DNA of 64,000 bases, taken from Methylomagnum ishizawai. Lineage in GTDB: Bacteria; Pseudomonadota; Gammaproteobacteria; Methylococcales; Methylococcaceae. The position numbers and the translations under genes were made by a program. Of the stretch, positions 45,936 through 55,879 are shown piece after piece. The notes under the pieces are model-generated. The model had not been told where the DNA came from and did not search any database. It worked only from the letters and a program-made list of their open reading frames with translations. The DNA lies in NCBI RefSeq assembly GCF_019670005.1, contig NZ_AP019783.1, positions 3,560,150-3,624,149 on the forward strand, written 5' to 3'. Position 1 is the first letter of the stretch; each line of letters starts with the position of its first letter.

Positions 45936-46742
45936 ATGGGACTCGCCTCCTTGAACCTAACCGCCCCGCCCGGCCCCGCCGCCCCGTCCGCCACCGGCGC
46001 GGCCCTGAAACTCGCGGGCGTGGTCAAGGCCTACGGCCCTCACCGGGTTTTGGCCGATCTGGACCTCGATATCCAGGCCGGCCAATTCGTCGCCCTGGTC
46101 GGGCGTAGCGGCTGCGGCAAAAGCACCCTGCTCCGCCTCGCCGCCGGGTTGGAAAGCCCGGACGCCGGGACCCTCGCCATCGCGGGCCGCGCACCGGAAC
46201 TCCCCACGGCCGCGGTGCGGGTGATGTTCCAGGAAGCCCGCCTGCTGCCCTGGAAAACCGTGTTGGACAATGTGGGGTTGGGCTTGGCCGGGGATTGGCG
46301 GGCGGCGGCGCTCGACGCCCTGCGCCAAGTCGGTTTGGCGGAGCGGGCCGGGGATTGGCCGACGGTGCTGTCCGGCGGCCAGCGGCAACGGGTGGCCCTG
46401 GCCCGCGCCCTGGTCAGCCAACCCCGGTTGTTGTTGCTGGACGAACCCTTGGGCGCGTTGGACGCCCTGACCCGGATCGAGATGCAGCGGTTGATCGAAC
46501 GGCTATGGCTGGCGCGGGGCTTCACGGCCTTGCTGGTCACCCACGACGTGGCCGAGGCCGTGGCCCTCGCCGACCGGGTGGTGATGCTGGAACAGGGCCG
46601 GATCGGCCTGGACCTGCCCATCGCCCTGCCCCGGCCCCGCCAGCGCGGCGATATCCGCTACGCCACCCTCGAAGGCCGGGTCTTGGAACAGGTGCTAGGC
46701 CAACCCGGCAGCAAGCCCGATATCCATTTGATCGCCGATTAG
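45936..46742 (+). CDS. ssuB: Sulfonate ABC transporter ATPase
   Basis: The 268-residue ATPase has Walker [19 protein letters not shown], signature [15 protein letters not shown], Walker [17 protein letters not shown] and the H-loop [16 protein letters not shown]. The Q-loop [13 protein letters not shown] is the SsuB/TauB pattern. The start has CGGAG upstream. No FMN monooxygenase (ssuD) or reductase (ssuE) follows, so desulfonation must be encoded elsewhere. Confidence 0.93.
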   Translation: MGLASLNLTAPPGPAAPSATGAALKLAGVVKAYGPHRVLADLDLDIQAGQFVALVGRSGCGKSTLLRLAAGLESPDAGTLAIAGRAPELPTAAVRVMFQEARLLPWKTVLDNVGLGLAGDWRAAALDALRQVGLAERAGDWPTVLSGGQRQRVALARALVSQPRLLLLDEPLGALDALTRIEMQRLIERLWLARGFTALLVTHDVAEAVALADRVVMLEQGRIGLDLPIALPRPRQRGDIRYATLEGRVLEQVLGQPGSKPDIHLIAD

Positions 46743-47315
46743 GGCATTTCCAACCTGAATGCAGGGACGCCGGTTCCCAAGCATCGATCCGGGCGCGGTC
46801 GGTTTCCGCCATGGTCTCGGACGCCCGGACTCCCTGTATTCCCCGTTGCGGCAAACCGTCCTGCCGCGCGGTCTTGTCCAACGCCCGCCGGGTTCGTAGG
46901 TGAAAAGGATATCGCTCGGATGGGCCGAGGCCGGATCGAGCAGTTCGACGAAAGCGGCGGCGACGAAACCGCGTTGGGAATCGTGTTCGATATCGAGCCA
47001 ATCGTCGCGGACCCTGGGCGGCGGCGGTATAGCTCCCCCCGCCCAGCTTCCGCTTGATCCCCAGTGTGCCGGGTTCCAACCTGCCCTGATCCGCCGCGGC
47101 GGTATCGGAAACGGCACGCAGGACCAGGGTGGACGCGACCCGATGGCTGACCCGGCCCAAAGAACCGACCTCCTCGTGCAAGGGGATCGGGTCCAGGGCC
47201 GTTCCCCAAACCGGCACCGTTGGCCTGGATTCCTGCCCCCCGCTTCAATGGGGGCGCTTGTGCGTGCGGACGCCCGTCTTCAACGGGTGCCGTCCAGGGC
47301 AAGCACGGGTCCGGG
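46743..47315. other. Gap between ssuB and pgaD
   Basis: Apart from the possible remnant gene described at 46870-47217, nothing is supported in this stretch. Confidence 0.4.
46870..47217 (-). pseudogene. Possible remnant of a protein-coding gene with one frameshift
   Basis: Between ssuB and pgaD, minus-strand text reads like real protein in two successive frames. From a GTG at 47217 one frame gives VPVWGTALDPIPLHEEVG, then RVASTLVLRAVSDTAAADQG and LEPGTLGIKRKLGGG. Then near 47040 good coding text continues in a second frame: DDWLDIEHDSQRGFVAAAFV and PSDILFTYEPGG. Joined, the two would form one domain. I do not recognise the family. It may be a decayed gene or two chance frames. Confidence 0.35.
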
Positions 47316-47756
47316 CTAGCGCACCTCCAATTTGAGGATCCGCCCGGCGGCATCGAAATGGACCGTGGTATGGCGGCTGTTCCGGGCCAGGGCGAGTTGC
47401 CGTCCGCCCACGCCGAATTCGCGCCGCAGGTCTTCCTGCGGCACGGGCAGCGGACAGGGGGCGGGCCGCCGCCGCTCCCGGTGGTCGTTATAGACCGTCC
47501 AGGCGCACCAGCCGCCCAGGAGGCCGGCCAGGGTCTTGCCGTACAGGAACAACAGGATGCGCAGGCTCAAAGAGCCGCCCGACAGGTTCACCCACCAGGA
47601 GCAAACCCGCACGTCCAGCCACCAGCCGCACAATTCGACGAAAGGAAAGGCGAAATAGAGCCACAAGGCCCAGCCGCACAGCAGCAGCGCCCAGGAAGCC
47701 AGCCGTTGGCGCGGATTCTGCCAAGCGGGTTGGTCGATGACGAGTTCAATCGTCAC
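47316..47756 (-). CDS. pgaD: PgaD-like subunit of poly-N-acetylglucosamine synthase
   Basis: The 146-residue protein has two membrane helices (WALLLCGWALWLYFAFPFVE and ILLFLYGKTLAGLLGGWCAW) and a short cytoplasmic tail, as PgaD of E. coli, which stabilises PgaC and helps cyclic-di-GMP activation. The GTG start at 47756 overlaps the end of pgaC by 11 bases. Sequence conservation is low in this family; the call relies on topology and on position after pgaC. Confidence 0.8.
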   Translation of the reverse strand: MTIELVIDQPAWQNPRQRLASWALLLCGWALWLYFAFPFVELCGWWLDVRVCSWWVNLSGGSLSLRILLFLYGKTLAGLLGGWCAWTVYNDHRERRRPAPCPLPVPQEDLRREFGVGGRQLALARNSRHTTVHFDAAGRILKLEVR

Positions 47757-49158
47757 GTTTGAAAACTCCTCTATCCAAAGTAACCCACACCGCCCGTTGG
47801 CCCCGGCGCTTGCGCAAGGCCCGCGCCATCCCGGCCACGGTGGTGCCGACATTGATGAGCCAGTAGGCCAGGGGGTACCAGATCATCCAATAATAGTAGC
47901 GGCCCGGCTGGCCGTTGCCGTGGGCTTCGTAGCGGGCGTCGATGGCCATGCTGACCGCGAACTGCGCCAAGCAGGTCACGCTGAGCAGCATCCCGGTCCA
48001 GTCGGGCACCAGGGCATCCCAGAAGTCGCGGGACGGATGCAGCGCCCAGCCCAACAGCGCCAACACCATCAGGTGCGCCCAGACATAGCCCGCCAGGCAT
48101 TCGAGATAGATCGGCCACAGCCGCCGGGCCGACCAGCGCCAGACCGACCGGCCATAGCGCAGCAACACTTCCGCCCCGCCCTGCGCCCAGCGCACCCGCT
48201 GCCGCCACAGCCCAGCCAGGGTTTCCGGCATCAGCACCCAGCACAGGGCGCGGGGTTCGTAGCGCAATTGCCAACCGTCCAGTTGCAGCTTCCAACTGAT
48301 ATCGATGTCTTCCGTGACCATGTCCGGGCTCCAATAGCCGACCCGGTGCAAGGCGCTGCGACGGAAGGCCGCGATCACCCCCGACACGGTGAAAATCCGC
48401 CCATAGACCCGCTGGGCGCGTTTGATGAGGCCGATGATGGCGGAGAACTCGCCGACCTGGAGCTTGCCCAGCAAGGTGGAGCGGGTGCGGATGCGCGGAT
48501 TGCCGGTCACGGCCCCGACGCGGGGATCGTCCAGGAAATGGCGCAGCAGCCAGGGAATGGCATCCGGGTCCAACAGGGCGTCGCCGTCGATGCAGATGAG
48601 GTATTCGCTATTGGCGAGCAGGGCGGCGGTTCGGAGCGCCACCGCCTTGCCCTGGTTCGAGGCCAGATTCAGCACCCGCAGCGCCGGGAAATCGAGCGCC
48701 AATTCCTCCAGGATATCCAAGGTGTTGTCGCGGCTGCCGTCGTTGATGGCGATGATCTCGTACTGGGGATAGTCCAGCCGCCGCAGATAGCCGAGGGTTT
48801 CGCGCAGGGTCGCCCCCTCGTTGTAGCAGGGGATCAGGATGGAGACCGGCGGCTGTTGCGGCAGGTCGGGCACGCGCCGCCCGGCCCGGTGTTGGGGCCG
48901 CTCCCAGCGCAGGTAGAAAATCCCGGCCCCGATCATCCAGGCATAGGCCATGAACAAGGGATAGTAGAACACGAAGGCCGAAATCCCCTGGTCCAGCCAG
49001 GGCCACGGCAAGCCGGCCAGCCAATCCAGGGCGGAAGCGGCTTGGCGCTCCAAAGCCGCTTCGAACATCAAGAAATCCGGCCCGGCCGCGGCCAGCGGCG
49101 CGGTTAGCCCATCCAGGCAGTGAATGAAGCCGTCCAGGACGGCGGGGCAAGGTTTCAT
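47746..49158 (-). CDS. pgaC: Poly-beta-1,6-N-acetyl-D-glucosamine synthase
   Basis: PgaC is the inner-membrane GT2 glycosyltransferase that polymerises UDP-GlcNAc into the biofilm exopolysaccharide PNAG. The 470-residue protein has an N-terminal helix region, the GT2 core with PVSILIPCYNEGATL, NDGSRDN, CIDGDALL, TEDIDISWKLQLDGW and the QRVRW motif, and C-terminal helices (GYVWAHLMVLALLGWAL and later). It follows pgaB after 14 bases and overlaps pgaD. Its N-terminus is longer than in E. coli. Confidence 0.94.
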   Translation of the reverse strand: MKPCPAVLDGFIHCLDGLTAPLAAAGPDFLMFEAALERQAASALDWLAGLPWPWLDQGISAFVFYYPLFMAYAWMIGAGIFYLRWERPQHRAGRRVPDLPQQPPVSILIPCYNEGATLRETLGYLRRLDYPQYEIIAINDGSRDNTLDILEELALDFPALRVLNLASNQGKAVALRTAALLANSEYLICIDGDALLDPDAIPWLLRHFLDDPRVGAVTGNPRIRTRSTLLGKLQVGEFSAIIGLIKRAQRVYGRIFTVSGVIAAFRRSALHRVGYWSPDMVTEDIDISWKLQLDGWQLRYEPRALCWVLMPETLAGLWRQRVRWAQGGAEVLLRYGRSVWRWSARRLWPIYLECLAGYVWAHLMVLALLGWALHPSRDFWDALVPDWTGMLLSVTCLAQFAVSMAIDARYEAHGNGQPGRYYYWMIWYPLAYWLINVGTTVAGMARALRKRRGQRAVWVTLDRGVFKRDD

Positions 49159-49172
49159 ATCGAGGTCCGGGG

Positions 49173-51110
49173 TCAGGGCGCGGGCGGCAAGGCAAAAACG
49201 GGTTCCAAGTCCTGGGCGCGGGGCTGGTCGCGGAACGGGTTGTCCGGGTAATAGCCGAGATGCACGGCCCCGAGTTCCTGCACCCGCCGCATTTGCTTGA
49301 GGAACACGTCCATGGGAATGTCGCTATGGTTGCGCCAGTCCACGCTTTGCAGCTCGAACACGGTTTTGCGGAGGCCATCGGGATATAAGGCGGCTTTCAG
49401 CACCAGCTCGGTCAGCCAGGCGTCGGGATTGTCCGCTTCTTCCATGAACGGCATGGCCTCGACCGCCACATAGTCGTAATCGGCCAGGGCGGCGGCGTAG
49501 GATTGGGCGAACCATTCCTCCGAATAAGGCTTGAGCAAGGGTAAGGCGTAGAGGTTGCGGGCGGTCTTGAGCGTAGGCCGGTAGCGCCGCGCCCGTTCCG
49601 CGAGTTCCTGGGTGAAAGCATCGAGGGCGGCGGTCTTGTGCCGGGCCCAGCGCATCCGGTTGTCGGGGCTGGCGTGCAGCCCGGCGAAATCCTGCGGCAG
49701 GTCGCGGACTTGGCGCAGGTCGGCCAGCCCCGCCGGACCCACATCCTCGTAATCGGAGAGCAAAGCGTCGTCGTGGAACAGCAGCCCGGCGAAGTTGGCG
49801 TGCTTGGCGAGGTCTTCGTAAATCTCGCCGATCAGCTGGCGGGCCTCCGGCTTGAAGGGCGACAGGCGCTTATAGACATGGCTGGACAAGCGCGGCTGGC
49901 CGTCCTTCCACTCGTGGACGAACCAATCGTCCGGGCGCGCGACCCGGAACGCCAACACCGGCATCCAGGCATAGACCTTGGCCCGGACCCTGGTTTTGAT
50001 CTGCCACGCCACCCGGTTGAACAAATCGGCCCGCACCGGCAGGTGGCGGTTCGGGAAATACAGGGCTTCGGCATTGCCGTCGCCGTCGGGATCGGCATAG
50101 GCTTGCAGGAATACGGTATTGGCGTGCATCGTCCGCAGCCGGTCCAGCAACAAACCCAGGTTATGCTCGGTCTGGGCCGGGTCGGGATCGTAGAGATAGT
50201 CGATATCGACATGCGCCACCCGCAACGGACGGTCGGCCCGGAGGCGGGTCATCATCTGGGCGAAGCCGTCGATATCCGGGTTCTCGGCCACCAATAGCCG
50301 CTTCACGGCGGGCAGGTCGGCCAGGGTATTGCGGCCATCGGCCAATCCCAGGGTGATGGGCATCCCGGCGTCCCGCGCCGCGTCGAGCAGGGCTTGGTTG
50401 TATTCGCCATAGGGCCAGGCCACCACCCTGGGCCGCTGTCCGGTACGCTGGCGCAGGATGTCGGCGCTGCGCCGCAGGTCGCCCTGGATACGCTCGCGGT
50501 ATTCGGCATCGCTTTCGTAGCGCCCGGATGCGGCATCGTAGCGGCGGGTGGTCAGGGCCGGTTGGGTATTGCCCTGGGGATTGCCGATCAGGCCGTGATG
50601 GCCGTCGTGGCTGTGCGAGGCCACTTCCACCAACCCGGAGCGGACCACTTCCCGCACCTGGTCCCACCCCAGGAAATCGCTGCGGGCCCAGGGTTCTTCC
50701 TCGCCGTAGGGCACCTTGCCGCCGGGCGGCACATCCAACCAGGAATCCACCAGGGCGATCAAGGCCGGATAGTGGTACTGCTTGAGCAAGGGGAAGACCT
50801 TGCGATAAAAATCGGCATAGCCATCGTCGAAAGTCAGCAAGACCGCCTTGTCCGGTAGGTGCTTGCGGCCCGCCTGGGCATCGACCAAGTCCTGGACGCG
50901 GATGGCGCGGTAGCCGTTTTGTTTGAGCCAGGCGAACTGGGCCTTGAGATTGGCGAGGCTGACCACGGTGCGGCCCAGCGCTTCCGAAGGCGGCACCTCG
51001 TCTTCGACTTCGTGGTAGGACAGCGCGATGAAAGCATCGGCGGTCCGGCCCTGGGCACCGAAACCCAGGCATAAGCAGAACAGCATGAACAGCGAATATT
51101 TCTTGAACAT
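49173..51110 (-). CDS. pgaB: Poly-beta-1,6-N-acetyl-D-glucosamine N-deacetylase
   Basis: PgaB partly deacetylates PNAG in the periplasm so that it can be exported. The 645-residue product has a signal sequence (YSLFMLFCLCLGFGAQG), a CE4 deacetylase domain (IALSYHEVED, VLLTFDDGYADFYRKVFPLL, VASHSHDGHHGL) and the PgaB C-terminal hydrolase-like domain (RVAHVDIDYLYDPDPAQTE; GLLFHDDALLSDYEDVG). The catalytic Asp and zinc-binding histidines are in place. The ATG at 51110 was chosen because the signal peptide begins there. The usual preceding porin gene pgaA is missing. Confidence 0.94.
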   Translation of the reverse strand: MFKKYSLFMLFCLCLGFGAQGRTADAFIALSYHEVEDEVPPSEALGRTVVSLANLKAQFAWLKQNGYRAIRVQDLVDAQAGRKHLPDKAVLLTFDDGYADFYRKVFPLLKQYHYPALIALVDSWLDVPPGGKVPYGEEEPWARSDFLGWDQVREVVRSGLVEVASHSHDGHHGLIGNPQGNTQPALTTRRYDAASGRYESDAEYRERIQGDLRRSADILRQRTGQRPRVVAWPYGEYNQALLDAARDAGMPITLGLADGRNTLADLPAVKRLLVAENPDIDGFAQMMTRLRADRPLRVAHVDIDYLYDPDPAQTEHNLGLLLDRLRTMHANTVFLQAYADPDGDGNAEALYFPNRHLPVRADLFNRVAWQIKTRVRAKVYAWMPVLAFRVARPDDWFVHEWKDGQPRLSSHVYKRLSPFKPEARQLIGEIYEDLAKHANFAGLLFHDDALLSDYEDVGPAGLADLRQVRDLPQDFAGLHASPDNRMRWARHKTAALDAFTQELAERARRYRPTLKTARNLYALPLLKPYSEEWFAQSYAAALADYDYVAVEAMPFMEEADNPDAWLTELVLKAALYPDGLRKTVFELQSVDWRNHSDIPMDVFLKQMRRVQELGAVHLGYYPDNPFRDQPRAQDLEPVFALPPAP

Positions 51111-51485
51111 AGACCCATGGATGGACGGAGGCCGGTCGCGGACGAACCAGGCCGGGAGGGGCGGCTTTAATCCTAGGCGGGATTTCGACACGCACAAGGT
51201 TACAGCGGTCCCGGAAGCCTGCCATCCCATGAAAACCGCAAGCCGTTCCCCCAATCCGGCGGGTTACGCCGACACCGCCCCGAGTCGCGGCGGGTGTCCG
51301 CTGGATCGCGGGGCTGGGGCTGTCCATGCCCTTGCGGCGAAGCCATGTAAAAAAATGTAAAAGCAACGCTTTAGGAACGCATTTCATCAACCCCATGAAT
51401 TAGCATAGACCCAAGACACCGTGCGCCACCCCGACACCGGCCCCCGGTAACCCCCGCCCCTAGCCGGACCGCCCCCAATAGATCG
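51111..51485. other. Divergent gap between pgaB and the RND efflux operon
   Basis: A markedly AT-rich patch lies at about 51346-51415 and probably contains promoter elements for the efflux operon and possibly for pga. No clear operator or gene is seen. Confidence 0.45.
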
Positions 51486-52751
51486 ATGCCCTCCAAGCCG
51501 CCTTTTCCCGCCATCCCGATGAAAGCCACAGAGACCCCCCCCGCGGCGGCGACCCCGCCGGGATTTTCCAAGCTGCGCTGGCTGGCTTTGTTGCCGCTGA
51601 CCGCGCTGGCGGCCTGGACCTACCAACACTTCGCCGCCACCCCGCCCCCAGCGCCTCCCCCGGCCAGGATGGCCCCGGCGATACCGGTCGCCGCCACCAC
51701 CGCCAGCCGCGAGGATTTCCCGATCTACCTGACCGGACTCGGGACCGTGACCGCGCTGCATACCGTGACGGTGCGGCCCCGCGTCGATGGCGAATTGGTC
51801 CGGGTGGCCTATCAGGAAGGCCAAACGGTCCGGCAGGGCGAACTCCTGGCCGAGATCGACCCCCGGCCTTTCAATGTGCAGTTGCAACAGGCCGAGGGCC
51901 AACTGGCGCGGGACGAAGCCCTGTTGCAGAACGCCGAACTGGACCTGCAGCGCTACCGGACCCTGTTGAATCAGGATTCCATCGCGTCCCAGCAGGTCGT
52001 CACCCAGGAATCCCTGGTCAAGCAATACCGGGGTACGGTCGAAACCGACCGGGCGCAGGTGGCGAACGCCAGGCTGCAACTCACCTATGCCCGCGTGACC
52101 GCCCCGATCACCGGGCGGGTCGGGCTGCGCTTGGTCGATCCGGGCAATATCGTCCACGCCAGCGATAGCGGCGGGCTGGTGGTCATCACCCAGATCGAAC
52201 CCATCGCCGTGGTCTTCACCCTGCCCGAGGACGAACTGCGGCCCGTGATGCGGCGCTGGCATCCGGGCCAGGAAATCCCCGTCGCCGCCTACGACCGCCA
52301 AGGCAAAAACCGGCTGGCCGAGGGCGTGGTCTACGCGGTGGACAACCAAGTCGATCCCACCACCGGCACCTTCAAGCTCAAGGCCCGCTTCCCGAACGCG
52401 GACCAAGCGCTGTTTTCCAACCAGTTCGTGAATATCCGCATGAACCTGGATACCCTGGCGGCGGCCACGGTGGTGCCCGCCGCCGCGATCCAGCATGGCG
52501 TCAACGGCAGCTTCGTCTATGTGGTGCGGGACGACCGGACGGCGACGGTACGTCCCGTGGCGACCGGACCGACGGAAGGAGACAAGACGGCGGTGCTACA
52601 AGGCCTCGCGCCGGGCGAACTGGTGGTGGTGGACGGCACCGACAAGCTCCGCGAAGGCACCCAGGTCGCACTGGTCCAGCGCGACGGCCAACGCCAAACG
52701 GAGCCGACGGAACCCAAGCCGGACCCGGCCCAGCGGGGCCAGCGCCGATGA
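51486..52751 (+). CDS. mdtA: RND efflux periplasmic adaptor (MdtA-like)
   Basis: The 421-residue membrane-fusion protein has one N-terminal anchor helix ([20 protein letters not shown]) and the adaptor blocks [40 protein letters not shown], the hairpin coil, and [19 protein letters not shown]. It links the inner-membrane RND pump to the outer-membrane channel. It opens a four-gene operon and overlaps mdtB by four bases. No strong ribosome site precedes the chosen ATG. Confidence 0.94.
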   Translation: MPSKPPFPAIPMKATETPPAAATPPGFSKLRWLALLPLTALAAWTYQHFAATPPPAPPPARMAPAIPVAATTASREDFPIYLTGLGTVTALHTVTVRPRVDGELVRVAYQEGQTVRQGELLAEIDPRPFNVQLQQAEGQLARDEALLQNAELDLQRYRTLLNQDSIASQQVVTQESLVKQYRGTVETDRAQVANARLQLTYARVTAPITGRVGLRLVDPGNIVHASDSGGLVVITQIEPIAVVFTLPEDELRPVMRRWHPGQEIPVAAYDRQGKNRLAEGVVYAVDNQVDPTTGTFKLKARFPNADQALFSNQFVNIRMNLDTLAAATVVPAAAIQHGVNGSFVYVVRDDRTATVRPVATGPTEGDKTAVLQGLAPGELVVVDGTDKLREGTQVALVQRDGQRQTEPTEPKPDPAQRGQRR

Positions 52752-55700
52752 GCGTTGTAGACGCGCCATCCGCGTCCTTCAATCCCTCGCGCCTGTTCAT
52801 CCTGAGGCCGGTCGCCACTTCCTTGCTGATGCTGGCCCTGCTATTGGCGGGCTTCCTGGCCTACCGGACCCTGCCGGTGTCGGCCCTGCCCCAGGTGGAT
52901 TATCCGACCATCCAGGTGGTGGCGCTCTACCCCGGTGCCAGCCCCGAAGTCGCGGCCTCGGCCATCACCGCGCCCTTGGAACGCCAGTTCGGCCAGATGC
53001 CGGGCCTGAACCAAATGTCCTCCACCAGTTCCGGCGGCGCTTCGGTCATCACCCTGCAATTCACCCTCGACCTGAGCCTGGATATCGCCGAACAGGAAGT
53101 CCAAGCCGCGATCAACGCCGCCGTCAGCTTCCTGCCCACCGACCTGCCCATGCCGCCGGTCTACAGCAAGGTCAATCCCGCCGACGCGCCGATCCTGACC
53201 CTGGCCGTGCGCTCGCAAAACCTGCCCCTGCCCAAGGTGGAGGATTTGGTCGATACCCGGTTGGCGCAGAAGATCGCCCAATTGCCCGGCGTGGGGCTGG
53301 TGTCCATCGCCGGGGGGCAGCGCCCGGCGGTGCGTATCCAGGCCAATCCGGCGGCGCTCGCCAGCTATAACCTAGGGCTGGAAGACCTCCGCGCCGCCCT
53401 CGCCGCCGCCAATGTGAACCAACCCAAGGGCATGTTCGACGGCCCGGCCCGCGCCGCCACCATCGCCGCCAACGATCAGCTGCATTCGGCGGCGGAATAC
53501 CGGGAATTGGTGATCGCCTACCGCAATGGCCGTCCGGTGCGGCTGGCCGATGTCGCCGACGCCGTGGACGCCGCCGAGAATATCCGGCTCGCGGCCTGGG
53601 CCAACGACGACGCGGCGGTCATCGTCAATATCCAGCGCCAGCCGGGAGCGAACGTCATCGAAGTGGTGGACCGCATCCAGCGCTTGCTGCCGGAGTTGCG
53701 GGCGGCCCTGCCCCCCGATGTGGAAGTGGTGCCACTGACCGACCGCACCGCCAGCATCCGCGCATCGGTGCGGGATGTGCTGGCCGAGTTGGTGCTGGCC
53801 GTGGTCCTGGTGGTGGCGGTGATCTTCGTGTTCCTGCGTAGCGCCGCCGCCACCGCCATCCCCGCCGTCGCCGTGCCGCTGTCCTTGGTCGGGACGTTCG
53901 GGGCGATGTATTTCGCCGGGTTCAGCATCAACAACCTGACCCTGATGGCCTTGACCATCGCCACCGGCTTCGTGGTGGACGACGCCATCGTGGTGATCGA
54001 GAACATTTCGCGCTACGTCGAGCAAGGCGAATCGCCGTTGCGGGCCGCGCTCAAGGGATCGGAGCAAATCGGCTTCACCATCATTTCGCTGACGGTGTCG
54101 CTGGTGGCGGCCTTGATCCCGCTGCTGTTCATGGGCGATGTGGTGGGGCGCTTGTTCCGGGAATTCGCCGTGACCCTGGCCGTGGCGATTTTGATTTCCG
54201 CCGTGGTATCGCTGACCTTGACGCCGATGATGTGCGCCAAACTGCTGCGCCGGACCGAAGAGGCAACGGAAGGCCGCTTCCACCGCGCCACGGGCCGGTT
54301 CTTCGACCGCATGATCGCGGGCTATGGCCGGATGCTGGAATGGGTGTTGCGGCACCAGGGCGCGGCCCTGCTCGCGGCGCTATCGACCCTGGCGCTGACG
54401 GTGGCGCTGTATGTGCTGGTGCCCAAGGGCTTCTTCCCGGTACAGGACACCGGCATCATCCAGGGCGTTTCCGAAGCGCCGCAAAGCATCTCTTTCGCCG
54501 CCATGGCCGAGCGCCAGCAAGCCCTGGCCCGCGTGGTATTGGAAGACCCGGCGGTGGAAAGCCTGTCTTCTTTCGTCGGTGTCGATGGTACCAATCCCAC
54601 GCTTAACGCGGGCCGCTTCCTCATCAACCTGAAACCCTTGGAAGTCCGCCGCATCCATGCCTCGGCGGTCATCCGGCGGCTGCAACCGCGCCTCGCCCAG
54701 GTCGAAGGCATCCAGCTCTATCTACAGCCGGTGCAAGATTTGACCATCGAATCCCGCATCAGCCGCACCCAATACCAGTTCACCCTGGAAAGCGCCGATC
54801 CCGAGGCATTGGCCCTCTGGACCCGGCGCTTGGTGGAGCGGCTGGCCGGCGCGAAGGAACTGGCCGATGTCGCCAGCGACCTGCAAGACCGGGGCTTGCA
54901 GGTGTACCTCGCCATCGACCGTGCCACCGCCGGGCGGCTGGGCATCACGGCGGCGGCCATCGACAACGCCCTGTACGACGCCTTCGGGCAACGCTTGGTC
55001 TCGACCCTCTTCACCCAATCCAACCAATACCGGGTGGTGTTGGAAGTAAAGCCGGAATTCCGCGTCGGCCCGGCAGCTTTGGACCAGTTGCGCATCCCAT
55101 CCAGCAATGGCACCCAAGTCCCGCTGTCGGCCATCGCCACGGTCTCGGAACGCCCGGCCCCGCTGGCGGTGAACCATCTGGGCCAATTCCCGGCCTCCAC
55201 CCTTTCTTTCAACCTGGCCCCCGGCGCGGCGCTGGGCCAGGCGGTGGACGCCATCGAACGCGCCAAGGCCGATATCGGCCTGCCCGCCAGCGTGCATACC
55301 GCCTATCAGGGCGCGACCCTGGCTTTCGGCGCGTCGCTGTCCAATACGCTGTGGCTGATCCTCGCCGCCCTGGTCACGGTGTACATCGTGTTGGGCGTCC
55401 TCTACGAGAGCTATATCCATCCCATCACCATCCTTTCGACCTTGCCGTCCGCCGGGGTCGGTGCCCTGTTGGCCTTGCTGCTGGCGGACACCGAACTCGG
55501 GATCATCGCCGTCATCGGCCTGGTCCTGTTGATCGGCATCGTCAAGAAGAACGCCATCATGATGATCGACTTCGCCCTGGAAGCTGAGCGCAAGGAGGGC
55601 AAGCCGCCGCACGAGGCCATTTTCCAGGCGTGTTTGCTACGCTTCCGCCCGATCCTGATGACGACCTTGGCGGCGCTGCTCGGCGCCCTGCCCTTGATGC

Positions 55701-55879
55701 TGGGGAGCGGCATGGGTTCGGAGCTGCGCCAACCGTTGGGCCTCGCCCTGGTGGGCGGCTTGCTGCTCAGCCAGATGTTGACCTTGTTCACCACGCCGGT
55801 GATTTATCTGACCTTCGACCGCCTCGCCCGCCGCCTGGAAACCGGGCCGGCGGAGGATGCCGACGGGGTGCCGCCGTGA
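52748..55879 (+). CDS. mdtB: RND multidrug efflux permease (MdtB-like)
   Basis: The 1043-residue inner-membrane pump has the RND layout: 12 helices, two large periplasmic loops. Recognisable blocks are [40 protein letters not shown] with charged residues of the proton relay, and [20 protein letters not shown]. MdtB and MdtC form a heterotrimer in E. coli for bile salts and novobiocin. It shares ends with mdtA (ATGA) and mdtC (GTGA). Confidence 0.95.
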   Translation: MSVVDAPSASFNPSRLFILRPVATSLLMLALLLAGFLAYRTLPVSALPQVDYPTIQVVALYPGASPEVAASAITAPLERQFGQMPGLNQMSSTSSGGASVITLQFTLDLSLDIAEQEVQAAINAAVSFLPTDLPMPPVYSKVNPADAPILTLAVRSQNLPLPKVEDLVDTRLAQKIAQLPGVGLVSIAGGQRPAVRIQANPAALASYNLGLEDLRAALAAANVNQPKGMFDGPARAATIAANDQLHSAAEYRELVIAYRNGRPVRLADVADAVDAAENIRLAAWANDDAAVIVNIQRQPGANVIEVVDRIQRLLPELRAALPPDVEVVPLTDRTASIRASVRDVLAELVLAVVLVVAVIFVFLRSAAATAIPAVAVPLSLVGTFGAMYFAGFSINNLTLMALTIATGFVVDDAIVVIENISRYVEQGESPLRAALKGSEQIGFTIISLTVSLVAALIPLLFMGDVVGRLFREFAVTLAVAILISAVVSLTLTPMMCAKLLRRTEEATEGRFHRATGRFFDRMIAGYGRMLEWVLRHQGAALLAALSTLALTVALYVLVPKGFFPVQDTGIIQGVSEAPQSISFAAMAERQQALARVVLEDPAVESLSSFVGVDGTNPTLNAGRFLINLKPLEVRRIHASAVIRRLQPRLAQVEGIQLYLQPVQDLTIESRISRTQYQFTLESADPEALALWTRRLVERLAGAKELADVASDLQDRGLQVYLAIDRATAGRLGITAAAIDNALYDAFGQRLVSTLFTQSNQYRVVLEVKPEFRVGPAALDQLRIPSSNGTQVPLSAIATVSERPAPLAVNHLGQFPASTLSFNLAPGAALGQAVDAIERAKADIGLPASVHTAYQGATLAFGASLSNTLWLILAALVTVYIVLGVLYESYIHPITILSTLPSAGVGALLALLLADTELGIIAVIGLVLLIGIVKKNAIMMIDFALEAERKEGKPPHEAIFQACLLRFRPILMTTLAALLGALPLMLGSGMGSELRQPLGLALVGGLLLSQMLTLFTTPVIYLTFDRLARRLETGPAEDADGVPP

